Of a stretch of 64,000 bases of DNA, positions 18,085 through 27,197 are shown piece by piece. Numbering within the stretch: the stretch's first letter is position 1; every line of letters starts with the position of its first letter. Made by a program: the position numbers and the translations under genes. Source of the DNA: Bacillota bacterium (GTDB lineage Bacteria > Bacillota > UBA4882 > UBA8346); assembly GCA_023435225.1 (NCBI GenBank), contig JAEYRX010000039.1, positions 50,690 to 114,689 on the forward strand, given 5' to 3'. The notes under the pieces are model-generated. The model worked only from the letters and a program-made list of their open reading frames with translations. It did no database searches and was not told where the DNA came from.

Positions 18085-19335
18085 ATGACTGAAAAACATA
18101 TTGAAGATAAGCTTAATAAACTTTTGGAACATATCGGAGACCCGGATCAAAAGGAACACTATTTCCGGCTAATCTCAACCTTACTGGAGAAAGGATATTT
18201 TCCGGGATTAGCCGAGGTGCCGGTGGTTAAATCATCTATTAGTCATATCGATGGAGAACGGGGCCTATTGATGTATCGTGGTTATCCAATTGAAGAATTG
18301 GCGGAGAATTGCAGTTTCGAACAAGTCTGTTTTCTCATTTTAAACGGAGACCTCCCGATGGCCGCCGAAGAAGACGAATTGCGGGAAAAATTACTCTCCC
18401 AGATTTATCTTTCGAAAGATGTAAAAAAAACTATTTTAGGCTATAATCATAATTTGCATCCGATGAATATGCTTAGCGCATCGGTTTTAACTCTTGAAGC
18501 TCATGACAAGGAATCGATCCAAGTTGATAATCATAAGGAAAATCTGGAACGTTCAATTGCCCTAATCGCTAAATTTCCAACTATTATTGGAACCTTTTTA
18601 ACCAAAAATCCGGATTTCAACTTAAATCGCAACTTTAGTTCTTTTGCCGAATATTGTTTGTTTTGTTTTAATCCCGGATTGGCCGAAGATCCTGCTTATG
18701 TTAAAATGTTTGAGGAATCGCTTATTTTACATATGGATCATACTATGAATAATAGTACATTTTCAGCTAGAGCGGTCGGTTCGTCTCAGGCCGGTATTTA
18801 TGCATTGATTTCTTCAGCGATAAATTCTCTTTCCGGACCTTTACATGGCGGAGCTAATGAACGGGTTGTCAATACCTTAGAGAAAATCGGTTCGGCTGCT
18901 GCGGTACCCAAACATGTAGAAAATTCTTTGGATCATCATCAAAAAATAATGGGTATTGGTCACCGGATATATAAAACTTATGACCCACGAGCCAAATATT
19001 TTAAAGATCGGATTCTTCCGCAAATTTTCAGTGACCAGGAAAAAGTGAAACAAGAAAATCCTTATTTATGGAATTTATATGAGACTGCTATAACCATGGA
19101 AAAATATGTTCAAGATAAATTAGGTAAGAAAAGCTTATATCCTAATGTTGACTTTTGGTCCGGTATTTTTTATAAAGCCGTTGGAGCGCCTACCGAGTTT
19201 TTCACTACTATTTTTGCCATGGCTAGGGTAGCCGGTTGGGCCGCTCACTGGATTGAACAACAAGCTTCGGTTAGTAAAATCTATCGTCCGTTCCAGCTTT
19301 ATGTAGGCTTTGATACCAGACACATAGTTAAGTAA
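18085..19335 (+). CDS. gltA: Citrate synthase
   Basis: Condenses acetyl-CoA and oxaloacetate to citrate in the cytosol. The 416-residue protein shows the family blocks in order: GLLMYRGYPIEELAE, HHAT-region equivalent LHMDHTMNNSTFSAR, GPLHGGANERV with the catalytic His, MGIGHRIYKTYDPRA with substrate-binding His and Arg, and PNVDFWSG with the catalytic Asp. Length and motifs fit the hexameric or dimeric bacterial enzymes. GAGGT precedes the ATG by 7 bases. trpS follows 25 bases after the stop. No other TCA genes are in the window, so it may serve glutamate synthesis. Confidence 0.95.
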   Translation: MTEKHIEDKLNKLLEHIGDPDQKEHYFRLISTLLEKGYFPGLAEVPVVKSSISHIDGERGLLMYRGYPIEELAENCSFEQVCFLILNGDLPMAAEEDELREKLLSQIYLSKDVKKTILGYNHNLHPMNMLSASVLTLEAHDKESIQVDNHKENLERSIALIAKFPTIIGTFLTKNPDFNLNRNFSSFAEYCLFCFNPGLAEDPAYVKMFEESLILHMDHTMNNSTFSARAVGSSQAGIYALISSAINSLSGPLHGGANERVVNTLEKIGSAAAVPKHVENSLDHHQKIMGIGHRIYKTYDPRAKYFKDRILPQIFSDQEKVKQENPYLWNLYETAITMEKYVQDKLGKKSLYPNVDFWSGIFYKAVGAPTEFFTTIFAMARVAGWAAHWIEQQASVSKIYRPFQLYVGFDTRHIVK

Positions 19336-19360
19336 ATTAATATAAAAGGAGTTGTCCCTA

Positions 19361-20326
19361 GTGCGAGTATTATCTGGAATCCAACCGTCCGGTAGTTTAC
19401 ACATCGGCAATTATTTTGGAATGATGAAGCGTATGATTGAATATCAGGAGAACCATGAATTATTTTGCTTTGTAGTAAATATGCATGCGTTGACCTCAAC
19501 TTTTGATGCTGAAAGATTAAGGCAACAGACTTATGAAGCTTTGGGTGATTTTTTAGCTTTAGGACTTGACCCTAACAAATCAATCTTTTGGGTGCAGTCA
19601 GATGTTCCGGAGGTAACCGAGCTCACTTGGTACTTGAGTAATATTACCGGTATGGGTTTGCTGGAAAGGTCACATTCTTATAAAGATAAATTGGCTAAAG
19701 GCATTCCGGCCAGCCATGGTTTATTCTCATATCCGGTATTAATGGCGGCTGATATTTTATGTTACGGAGCCAACCGGGTTCCGGTCGGGAAAGATCAAAA
19801 ACAACATGTTGAGATCGCCAGGGATGTTGCTGCCAGGTTTAATAATACTTACGGAGAAACCTTTATTTTACCGGAACCGGATATTGAAGACGATCTAGCG
19901 GTAATCCCGGGACTGGATGGGCAAAAAATGTCCAAATCATATGGAAATACTATTGAAATATTCGTGGATCAGGATACGTTAAAGAATAAAATAATGACGA
20001 TCAAAACCGATTCTACTCCGGTAAATGAACCTAAACCGATTAAGGACAATATCCTCTTCGATTTATATTCACTCTTCCTGGATGAACAAGGTAAGGCAGA
20101 GTTAAAAGAGAGATTTTTAACTCCCGGTTTAAAATATGGTGAACTTAAAAAAGAGTTAGTAGCAAAAATTTGGGATTATTTTACTCCTTACCGGGAAAAA
20201 CGAGCTGCTGTTAAAAAGGATGATATAATTGATGTCATGAAGGAAGGCGCCAACAAAGCCCGGGCTGTTGCGCTTGAGTATCTAAATAAAGCCCGTCATA
20301 ATGTAGGAATGGATTACTTCAATTGA
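19361..20326 (+). CDS. trpS: Tryptophanyl-tRNA synthetase
   Basis: Charges tRNA-Trp. The 321-residue class I synthetase has SGIQPSGSLHIGNYFG with the HIGH-type signature and KMSKSYGN for ATP. GTG at 19361 is used because AAAAGGAG lies 9 bases upstream; a TTG at 19352 abuts the Shine-Dalgarno sequence. MRVLSGIQPSG matches the usual N-terminus. It is probably cotranscribed with citrate synthase. The stop codon falls inside a three-unit heptamer-period tract (20323-20343). Confidence 0.96.
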   Translation: MRVLSGIQPSGSLHIGNYFGMMKRMIEYQENHELFCFVVNMHALTSTFDAERLRQQTYEALGDFLALGLDPNKSIFWVQSDVPEVTELTWYLSNITGMGLLERSHSYKDKLAKGIPASHGLFSYPVLMAADILCYGANRVPVGKDQKQHVEIARDVAARFNNTYGETFILPEPDIEDDLAVIPGLDGQKMSKSYGNTIEIFVDQDTLKNKIMTIKTDSTPVNEPKPIKDNILFDLYSLFLDEQGKAELKERFLTPGLKYGELKKELVAKIWDYFTPYREKRAAVKKDDIIDVMKEGANKARAVALEYLNKARHNVGMDYFN

Positions 20327-20343
20327 GAATGGAGAATGAAAAA
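20323..20343 (+). repeat. Short heptamer-period tract at trpS stop
   Basis: TTGAGAA, TGGAGAA and TGAAAAA run in 7-base phase and include the trpS stop codon. Closely similar words follow miaB (45882) and sigH (39458). Confidence 0.6.
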
Positions 20344-20380
20344 CTTTTAGCTTAAATTTTGGTATATTAATTTCATCTTT

Positions 20381-20468
20381 TGAATCACGAAAGGCACGAA
20401 ACATACGAAATAATGAATTGAATTAGTTAAATTTAATTTTCGTGCCTTTCGTGGATTTCGTGGTTAAA
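20381..20468. repeat. Intergenic hairpin with 9-base periodicity
   Basis: The left arm carries CACGAAAGG, CACGAAACA and TACGAAATA; the right arm carries TTTTCGTGC, CTTTCGTGG and ATTTCGTGG. The arms are nearly complementary (AATCACGAAAGGCACGAA against TTCGTGCCTTTCGTGGATT). It sits between trpS and the DUF1015 gene. Confidence 0.8.
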
Positions 20469-20508
20469 TTATTTTATATTGTTTTATCCATTTGGGGGGG
20501 AATTTGTT

Positions 20509-21867
20509 TTGGAAAAGAGCTTTGCCGGGTTGGGGATTAGGGTTCCGGAAATTTTGTTACCGGATCAACAGATTGATTTGACTAAATGGTCGGTAGTGGC
20601 TTGCGATCAATATACTTCGCAGCCGGAATATTGGGAAAAGGCAGCGGAGTTAGTTGGAGATCATCCTTCGACCTTACATCTAATTTATCCGGAAGTATAC
20701 TTAGGAAAAGAGGACGGAGCTCAACGAATCCTAAAGATTCAACAGAATATGCATGATTATTTAGATAATAATATCCTAAAACCGCAAGGTTTGGGGTTTG
20801 TTTTTGTCAATCGTAAAACTTCACATGCACCGTCAAGAAAAGGGTTAATAGTTGCCTTGGATTTGGAGTGTTACGATTATCACTTGGGATCACAAACTTT
20901 AATCAGAGCCACTGAAGGTACGGTGCTTGAGCGAATTCCACCCCGGGTCCGGATTAGGGAAGAAGCAATTATTGAAGTACCTCATATTATGGTATTAATC
21001 GATGATCCTCAAAAAACCATTATCGAGCCTATTGCTGATCGATTATCCGATTTGAAACAGTTATATGATGTTAATCTGATGTTGGATGGCGGTCATGTTG
21101 AGGGATATATGGTTGATCAGGACGAAATAATAAATAATATTTTGGGTGGTTTACAAACTTTAGCTGATAAAAAAAGCTACAATAAGCGATATGGATTGGA
21201 GGACCGGGAGGTATTGTTATATGCGGTGGGAGACGGGAACCATTCTTTGGCGACCGCTAAAGCTGTTTGGGAGAAAGTCAAACAAAATAGTCAGTCATCC
21301 AACTTGGAAAATCACCCGGCTCGGTTTGCCTTAGTAGAATTAGTCAATATCCATGACCCCGGAATCGCTTTTGAGTCGATTCACAGGGTTGTTTTTCATG
21401 TTAACTTTGAAAATATGCTTACAGCAATGGCAGATTTCTATAATAGAACCGGTTCCGGTTTCCGTTATTGCCAATTTTCCAATGAGGCAGAGTTTAAAAC
21501 CGCTTTATCCAATCATCTTTCTAACTCGGGAACTCAAGTCTTCTCATATGTCATAGAAAATAGTTATGGTATCATTGAAATTACCAGACCGTCTCATAAT
21601 TTGGAAGTAGGTACCTTGCAAGCATTTCTTGATGATTACATTAAAGATCATCCGGGAATGGAAGTTGATTATATTCATGGTGATGATGTAGTGTCCAAAT
21701 TAGGTTCCCAAACCGGGAATGCCGGTTTTTATCTGCCGCCAATGGAAAAAAGCGCTTTATTTAAAACGGTAATTGTAGATGGAGTATTGCCACGGAAGAC
21801 ATTTTCCATGGGTGAGGCTGAAGAAAAGCGATTTTATATGGAATGCCGTAAAATTGTCCAACTTTAA
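20509..21867 (+). CDS. DUF1015 family protein
   Basis: A 452-residue soluble protein. Its signature blocks are WSVVACDQYTSQPEYWEK near the N-terminus, MLDGGHVEGYMVD and AVGDGNHSLATAKAVW in the middle and DYIHGDDVVSKL near the end. These define the DUF1015/COG4198 family, whose biochemical role is unknown; the GDGNHS motif looks like a catalytic or ligand site. TTG at 20509 is supported by a run of G residues (20494-20500) nine bases upstream and by homology. The reading could extend upstream to 20479, but that part encodes the Shine-Dalgarno region itself. It stands alone between two spacers. Confidence 0.88.
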   Translation: MEKSFAGLGIRVPEILLPDQQIDLTKWSVVACDQYTSQPEYWEKAAELVGDHPSTLHLIYPEVYLGKEDGAQRILKIQQNMHDYLDNNILKPQGLGFVFVNRKTSHAPSRKGLIVALDLECYDYHLGSQTLIRATEGTVLERIPPRVRIREEAIIEVPHIMVLIDDPQKTIIEPIADRLSDLKQLYDVNLMLDGGHVEGYMVDQDEIINNILGGLQTLADKKSYNKRYGLEDREVLLYAVGDGNHSLATAKAVWEKVKQNSQSSNLENHPARFALVELVNIHDPGIAFESIHRVVFHVNFENMLTAMADFYNRTGSGFRYCQFSNEAEFKTALSNHLSNSGTQVFSYVIENSYGIIEITRPSHNLEVGTLQAFLDDYIKDHPGMEVDYIHGDDVVSKLGSQTGNAGFYLPPMEKSALFKTVIVDGVLPRKTFSMGEAEEKRFYMECRKIVQL

Positions 21868-22021
21868 GGGTGTTTTTTGACCCGGAAATTAACGAATATT
21901 ACTTTTAAGTTTTAATTATTTTCCGACATATAAATTTAAAATGGGTATAAAAAATAAAACAGGTCTCCTGTTTTTATTTTTTTATTTAAATGTTAGAATA
22001 GTTTTTAGGGAGGTTTTAATT

Positions 22022-22657
22022 ATGGAAGCGGTGTTATTTGATATGGATGGAGTGCTGGTTGATTCGGAGCCGGTAATTTTGGCTGCAGCTATTACCGGCT
22101 TAGCTGAATATGGAGTTCAAGCCAAAGCGGAAGATTTTAAACCGTTTATTGGGGCTGGTGAGGACCGGTTTATTGGCGGTGTAGCCGAGAAATATGGATT
22201 GAGTTATAAAAAAGAAATGAAAACCAGAGTGTATCAGATATATCAGGAAATAGCTCCTGTAAAATTAAGAGTATTTAGTGGTGTAATTCCTTTATTAACC
22301 GGGTTGAAACAGAAAGGATTAAAAATTGCTTTAGCTAGTAGCGCCGATCTAATTAAAATCACTATAAATCTTAAAGTAGCAGGGCTCCCGAAATCTTTAT
22401 TCGATACCATAATAAGTGGGGAGGATGTGGTTCATAAAAAACCGGAACCGGAGATTTATATAAAAGCAGCTGGAAGTCTTCAGGCAAATCCGGTTGATTG
22501 TATTGTAGTTGAAGATGCTTTAAACGGGATTAAGGCTGCTAAAGCTGCGGGGATGAAATGTATAGCTATTACTTCCTCTTTCGATAGCAAAGCTTTGAAA
22601 AAAGAAAATCCGGATTTTATCTGTAACAATATTTCCGAAATAAGCAGTTATATATAG
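22022..22657 (+). CDS. HAD-superfamily phosphatase/beta-phosphoglucomutase-like protein
   Basis: A 211-residue HAD subfamily IA protein: MEAVLFDMDGVLVDSEP holds the nucleophile and acid Asp residues, LASSADLIK the motif II Ser, HKKPEPEIY the motif III Lys and VVEDALNGIKAAKAAGM the Mg-binding motif IV. The alpha-helical cap after residue 17 resembles beta-phosphoglucomutases and sugar phosphatases; the substrate cannot be assigned. GGGAGG is about 8 bases before the ATG at 22022. A 34-bp palindrome containing two DnaA-box sequences lies 61 bases after the stop and may terminate its transcript. Confidence 0.85.
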   Translation: MEAVLFDMDGVLVDSEPVILAAAITGLAEYGVQAKAEDFKPFIGAGEDRFIGGVAEKYGLSYKKEMKTRVYQIYQEIAPVKLRVFSGVIPLLTGLKQKGLKIALASSADLIKITINLKVAGLPKSLFDTIISGEDVVHKKPEPEIYIKAAGSLQANPVDCIVVEDALNGIKAAKAAGMKCIAITSSFDSKALKKENPDFICNNISEISSYI

Positions 22658-22718
22658 TTTAATAATATGGGTCAGACTTTAATTTAAAAATATATGCACA
22701 AAAGTTATCAATATGTCA

Positions 22719-22752
22719 ACAAAAATTATCCACAAATGTGGATAATTTTTGT
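22719..22752. other. Perfect 34-bp palindrome made of two inverted DnaA boxes
   Basis: A 16-bp arm (22719-22734) ending in TTATCCACA (22726-22734) is followed, after two bases, by its exact complement beginning TGTGGATAA (22737-22745). Both nonamers equal the consensus DnaA box. The right arm is followed by a T-rich stretch, so the palindrome could instead be a factor-independent terminator for the upstream HAD gene. Confidence 0.75.
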
Positions 22753-22906
22753 ATTTTTACTATAAAAATTTTTTGTCAATAAAGGAAATACATGTATACC
22801 ATCGAATATATAAAAAGTAAACTAACATAATATATTTCCTTTTTTATCAATCATTTGTTCCATCTCTTTGTTTCTTTCCCAAAAGTTAAAATTAGGGAGG
22901 TGAGAT

Positions 22907-22933
22907 ATGATTTTATATCCTCATTTTTACTAG
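22907..22933 (+). CDS. Possible 8-residue leader peptide upstream of cstA-type gene
   Basis: AGGGAGGTG (22894-22902) is correctly placed before ATG 22907, which opens a frame of eight codons (MILYPHFY) ending in TAG, 31 bases before the carrier gene. The ribosome binding site is as strong as that of the carrier gene. No regulatory hairpin was established; it may be coincidence. Confidence 0.35.
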   Translation: MILYPHFY

Positions 22934-22964
22934 TTTTGATTTGAATTTTAAGGAGGAGTAGAGA

Positions 22965-24716
22965 TTGAATATTGCAATCCTAATGATTATTACAATTCCG
23001 GTGTTTTGGTTGGCATTTCGTTATTTTGGGAGATATTTGGAGAAGGTTTTTGATGCTGATAACAATCGTTCTACACCAGCAGTTGAGTTGAAAGATGATG
23101 TAGATTATGTTCCAACAAAGACCGGAGTTGTTTTCTCCCATCACTTTGCCTCAATTGCCGGCGCCGGTCCGATTATTGGGCCTACAGTGGCAATGATCTT
23201 TGGCTATATCCCGGTCTGGCTATGGGTAGTTGTCGGGGGAGTATTTATCGGCGCAGTACATGACTTTACCGCTTTGTTTGTCAGCATCCGGGAGAAGGGC
23301 AAATCAATTGCCGAGGTGGCCAACCACAATTTAGGCAAATCGGGATTCTTACTGTTTATTGCTTTTACAGTTGCCTTGTTGATTTTAGTTACCGCTGCCT
23401 TCTTACAGTTAACCGCTACTGCTTTAGGCTCGCTGGTGCCGCTAAAAGATATGGGGTTGGAAGCTGGAAAAACCATATTAAAAGTAGTGGAAAAAGATGG
23501 AGTCGCTTATGGGCAAATTGGTGGTATTGCCTCAATGTCTGTAATAATTATGACTTTATTTGCTCCGTTACTTGGTTGGTTGATATATAAAAAAAATATT
23601 AATATTTATCTAGGCGCTCTGTTGGCTGTGTTAGTAGGTGCTCTTTCTATTACCCTCGGAATTTACTATCCCGTCACTATTCAATCGGAAATTTGGATGA
23701 TAATTTTATCCGTTTATACTCTCCTCGCTGCTGGAATCCCGGTTTGGGCTTTATTGCAGCCGCGTGATTTTACCAATTCATTCATTCTGTATCTAGGAAT
23801 GGCAGCAATGGTAGTTGGGATCTTTGGTGGAGGCTTAGTTGGATTGAAATTAAATATGCCTGCTTTTAACATCGCCGAAGGAGTAAAATTCGGCGGAGCT
23901 ATCTGGCCGTTCCTGTTTATTACAGTTGCTTGTGGAGCAATCTCCGGGTTTCATGCTTTAGTTGCCGGTGGGACAGTTTCCAAACAAGTATCCAAAGAGA
24001 AAGATGCCCGGACTATCGGTTACGGCGGAATGCTGCTGGAATCTCTATTGGCGGCTGGAGTTATTATAACCTTGGCCAGTAGTTTGAATTTTGATACCTA
24101 TCATAATATAGTTTTTCCGACCATAGCCGGAGCTAAATCAAATCCGATTCTGGCTTTTGCTCTTGGCGTCGGTGGTTTACTCAATAAGAGTATTGGACTT
24201 CCGATACCAGTAGGAACCGTATTTGGGATCTTAATGGTTGAAGGTTTCGTGGTAACTACCTTGGATACTGCAGTAAGATTACAACGTTATCTCCTCGAAG
24301 AGCTATGGACTACTTTATTCAAAAACCCACCGAAAATCTTAAAGTCGTATCTACTCAATGCCGGTATTGCTGTAGCTTTAATGCTCTATTTTGGCTGGAC
24401 CAACCTCTTCACTTTAATATGGCCGATTTTCGGGACCGCAAATCAGTTACTAGCTGCCTTAACCTTTATTGCTATAACCGCTTGGCTGGCTAATCGAAAA
24501 AAACCAACTTGGTTTACTATTATTCCTGCAATATTCATGATGGCTACAACGCTATGGTCCTTGTATATTTTGCTGGTCACCAAATACTTGCCATTAAAAA
24601 ATATGTTATTAACAATTACCGATCTTATTTTGATGTTGTTAAGTATCGGTGTCGTTATACTTGGAGTTTCCAAAGTGATGGCTTTTAGAAAGTCAAAGAC
24701 TACAATTAGCGCTTAA
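22965..24716 (+). CDS. CstA-family carbon starvation protein (pyruvate/peptide carrier)
   Basis: A 583-residue polytopic membrane protein with about fifteen hydrophobic segments. The family blocks are VVFSHHFASIAGAGPIIGP near residue 50, VFIGAVHDFTALFVSIREKG, and SGFHALVAGGTVSKQ. Members take up pyruvate or peptides under carbon limitation. It is shorter than E. coli CstA (about 700 residues), but similar to short Bacillota forms. TTG 22965 is set by AAGGAGGAG about 7 bases upstream. A possible micro-ORF precedes it, and a good terminator follows at 24736, so the gene is a single transcription unit. Confidence 0.9.
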   Translation: MNIAILMIITIPVFWLAFRYFGRYLEKVFDADNNRSTPAVELKDDVDYVPTKTGVVFSHHFASIAGAGPIIGPTVAMIFGYIPVWLWVVVGGVFIGAVHDFTALFVSIREKGKSIAEVANHNLGKSGFLLFIAFTVALLILVTAAFLQLTATALGSLVPLKDMGLEAGKTILKVVEKDGVAYGQIGGIASMSVIIMTLFAPLLGWLIYKKNINIYLGALLAVLVGALSITLGIYYPVTIQSEIWMIILSVYTLLAAGIPVWALLQPRDFTNSFILYLGMAAMVVGIFGGGLVGLKLNMPAFNIAEGVKFGGAIWPFLFITVACGAISGFHALVAGGTVSKQVSKEKDARTIGYGGMLLESLLAAGVIITLASSLNFDTYHNIVFPTIAGAKSNPILAFALGVGGLLNKSIGLPIPVGTVFGILMVEGFVVTTLDTAVRLQRYLLEELWTTLFKNPPKILKSYLLNAGIAVALMLYFGWTNLFTLIWPIFGTANQLLAALTFIAITAWLANRKKPTWFTIIPAIFMMATTLWSLYILLVTKYLPLKNMLLTITDLILMLLSIGVVILGVSKVMAFRKSKTTISA

Positions 24717-24735
24717 AATCTAAAGATAGGCATAT

Positions 24736-24770
24736 AAAAACAGTCATTATTCTAAAATGGCTGTTTTTTT
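24736..24770 (+). terminator. Rho-independent terminator after cstA-type gene
   Basis: AAAAACAGTCATT (24736-24748) pairs with AATGGCTGTTTTT (24756-24768) with one G-T pair and a 7-base loop, and a T run closes the structure. Confidence 0.85.
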
Positions 24771-24975
24771 CTTTATGGTAATTTATATAACGACACTACC
24801 TTCATAGATTGAAGTTTCGCTGCGATATGATATGACTTTATTGCAAAATATTTTTGTGATGCGAAAAATGAATAAGAAAAGAAGGAAAAATCGGAGAGAA
24901 ATTGAAAAGGTTGATAAGTTAATAAGTCTTATAATTGTTAAAATTTTCTAACAGTCATGAAGAAGGTGGTTTATT

Positions 24976-26319
24976 TTGATTAAGCGTTTCTTATTATTTG
25001 TAATAATAATTTTTATATTATTATTAGCTATTTCCTTACCAGTTTTGGCTGCCGGTGAAGATGATTTTTGGAGATCAATTGCCGATGGTGATTATAATAA
25101 AGCTGGTGAAATTGCCGAAGAAATCGGGAACACTTCTCCAGAGTATTACTCTTTGGCAGCCATTTGTTATTTGATTCAGTCAAATTATAGTGAATACAGG
25201 ATTTATAAAGACCGTTTTGAGCGGTACGGCAATCAGGAAAAATTGCTGGAGTTATCACAAAGTTGGGAAACTGTCAATGAGGAAGAACCAAGGGCTTTGC
25301 TGATTGAAGGGATAACATTAACTTTGTTTACGGGAGTGAAGCCGGATGAAGTTCAGCGGATTCTAAAAAAAGCCGAACCAAGCTTAAGTAATGACCCTTA
25401 TTTTTTAAATTATTTTGCTCTAACTTATATAAATAAGCAGAATTATTCTTTGCTTGTTCAAAAATATTTAGAACGAGCTATTAAGTTAAAGAAGGATTTT
25501 CCGGAAGCATATATTAATTTAGCAGCAGTGTTAACGGAAAACCAACAAAATGATAAAGCGATAACTATTCTATTGAATTGTTTTAAAAATTGTCCGGAAG
25601 TTCCTGTAGAAGCCTATGAGAGCTTAATCAAATTAACGACTACACCGGTTAATCTAACGGTTAGGCCTTTTGGTGAGCCGATTTCAGTAATTGCGCCGGT
25701 TTTGACCGAGGTTAATTTCAATAAAATCAGAGAAATATTATTAATAACTCCGCAAAAAACATTAGGATTAGCTGAAGTTTTTATTAAAAAAGGAAGTGTT
25801 GATTCAGCTAAACAGTTGATAGATGGTACTAACCCAGTAGGGTGGGAGAGTTTAATTCTTTATCTTAAATTGCAAATAGCCCATCTCGAAGGCGACGATA
25901 AAAAAGTAATAGCTGCCGGAGATTTACTGTCGGCAGGAAATAATTTGGATTATTTTCATTTATATGAAGTAGGGAATATCTTTTTTTATAATAAGGAATT
26001 TAAAATGGCTGAACAATTTTATGAAAGGGCTTTAACCAGAGCAAATCCTGAAGACTATGAATATTTAACAGAAATCAATGCTAATCTGGGAGCTTGTTTT
26101 TATTTTATGAAAGATTATACATTCGCCAGGATTTGTTTTGAGAAAGCTTTAAACTATAACCGGGAGGATACTTTTTCTTTAGCTAATCTGGGATTGGTCT
26201 ATCGAGATCTGGGAGAAAACGACAAAGCAATCAATTATATCACCAAAGCTTTGGAATATATTTATGATCCGGGGTGGCGGCGGGAACTTGAAAGAATATT
26301 GAGTGAATTACAAAATTAA
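24976..26319 (+). CDS. Exported TPR-repeat protein
   Basis: A 447-residue protein. It starts with a signal peptide (KR, then about 20 hydrophobic residues, LPVLAA with cleavage near residue 26), so the mature protein is periplasmic or envelope-facing. The body is helical, with clear TPR units in its C-terminal third (FYERALTRANPEDYEYLTEINANLGACFY, AFICFEKALNY-like, SLANLGLVYRDLGENDKAI). TPR arrays bind partner proteins; none is indicated here. TTG 24976 follows GAAGGTGG. It is the last gene before a 15-bp inverted repeat and the TetR gene. Confidence 0.8.
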   Translation: MIKRFLLFVIIIFILLLAISLPVLAAGEDDFWRSIADGDYNKAGEIAEEIGNTSPEYYSLAAICYLIQSNYSEYRIYKDRFERYGNQEKLLELSQSWETVNEEEPRALLIEGITLTLFTGVKPDEVQRILKKAEPSLSNDPYFLNYFALTYINKQNYSLLVQKYLERAIKLKKDFPEAYINLAAVLTENQQNDKAITILLNCFKNCPEVPVEAYESLIKLTTTPVNLTVRPFGEPISVIAPVLTEVNFNKIREILLITPQKTLGLAEVFIKKGSVDSAKQLIDGTNPVGWESLILYLKLQIAHLEGDDKKVIAAGDLLSAGNNLDYFHLYEVGNIFFYNKEFKMAEQFYERALTRANPEDYEYLTEINANLGACFYFMKDYTFARICFEKALNYNREDTFSLANLGLVYRDLGENDKAINYITKALEYIYDPGWRRELERILSELQN

Positions 26320-26365
26320 ACCTCTTTAACAGTTAAGGGAGTTTTGTAATTTCTTTAACTTAGTT

Positions 26366-26421
26366 TTGAATACAATATATGGAGAAATGCCCAGATATCA
26401 CTATCAATATATTGTATTCAA
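26366..26421. repeat. Perfect 15-bp inverted repeat with 26-base loop
   Basis: TTGAATACAATATAT (26366-26380) is exactly complementary to 26407-26421. It lies in the spacer between the TPR and TetR genes, upstream of the TetR promoter. T-rich sequence follows, so it could terminate the TPR transcript, but the long loop is unusual for that. Confidence 0.7.
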
Positions 26422-26454
26422 GTATTGAATTTTTTAATTATGAAAATCCCTCAG

Positions 26455-26483
26455 TTGACAATAGTTTTAATATACTTTAAAAT
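26455..26483 (+). promoter_or_regulatory. Sigma-A promoter of TetR gene
   Basis: A consensus TTGACA (26455-26460) and TAAAAT (26478-26483) are spaced by 17 bases. The start of transcription would fall at about 26490, inside the operator dyads that follow. Confidence 0.75.
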
Positions 26484-26513
26484 TAACAGTGTTAATTTAA
26501 TTATTACTGTTAA
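26481..26513. promoter_or_regulatory. Overlapping dyads, probable TetR-family autoregulatory operator
   Basis: AATTAAC and GTTAATT (26481-26497) form a perfect 7-3-7 dyad overlapping the -10 box. TTAACAGT (26483-26490) and ACTGTTAA (26506-26513) form a second perfect 8-bp dyad. Placement over the transcription start and just before the regulator ATG is typical of self-repression; binding by this protein is inferred. Confidence 0.6.
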
Positions 26514-26525
26514 GAGGAAATTGAA

Positions 26526-27131
26526 ATGGGAATTAAGGAGCGCAGAGAACGGGAGCGGGAGAATTTACGACAGGCAATTCTTGACGCAGCGGGAGAATTA
26601 TTTGTTAAAGAAGGTTTTGAAAATGTTTCAGTCCGTAAGATTGCCAAAAAAATTGAATACTCCGCTACCACAATTTATATATACTTTAAAGATAAGAGTG
26701 AAATTTTCGATTGTTTGTTGGAAGATTATTTTACCAAATTTGATCAGGCATTAGCAGCGGTTTATGATGAGCATGATGATCCGATTACAATGATGAAGAG
26801 AGGAATGAAGGTCTATATTGAATGTGGTTTGAAAAATCCCAACTATTACCGGCTGGCTTTTATGGGCAACTTAGAAATCAGTAAGGAAAATTACTTAAGG
26901 GATGGTATACCAGGTACTAAAACTTTTTTTGGACATAGAACGGCTGTTGAGGAGTGTATCCGCCAAGGCCTATTCCGGCAATTGGATGTTGATTTGGTAA
27001 CTCAAGTTCTATGGTCAATGAATCACGGAATAACATCGCTACTAATTTCCAACCCTAATTTTCCCTGGGTTGACCGGGAGCAATTAATTAATCAATCGAT
27101 TGAAAGTACCTTAGCTGGTTTTTTAAAATGA
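26526..27131 (+). CDS. TetR-family transcriptional regulator
   Basis: A 201-residue one-component regulator. Residues about 12-58 are the TetR DNA-binding domain (AILDAAGELFVKEGFENVSVRKIAKKIEYSATTIYIYFKDKSEIF), and the rest is an all-helical ligand and dimer domain of the TetR_C type. The ATG at 26526 follows AGAGGAAA at normal spacing. A strong promoter overlapped by two dyads lies immediately upstream, which suggests autorepression. No efflux or enzyme gene follows directly; the next gene encodes an unknown PH-like protein 66 bases downstream. The ligand is unknown. Confidence 0.92.
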   Translation: MGIKERRERERENLRQAILDAAGELFVKEGFENVSVRKIAKKIEYSATTIYIYFKDKSEIFDCLLEDYFTKFDQALAAVYDEHDDPITMMKRGMKVYIECGLKNPNYYRLAFMGNLEISKENYLRDGIPGTKTFFGHRTAVEECIRQGLFRQLDVDLVTQVLWSMNHGITSLLISNPNFPWVDREQLINQSIESTLAGFLK

Positions 27132-27197
27132 CTTTTTTTCATTATTTTATTGCCATAAAATGAATTATAAATGAAAATCAGATAGGAGATGATTTAA

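Noticed and set aside
22700..22760. Chromosome replication origin
   Set aside because: Two DnaA boxes only, with no dnaA/dnaN genes, box cluster or AT-rich unwinding element characteristic of oriC next to them.
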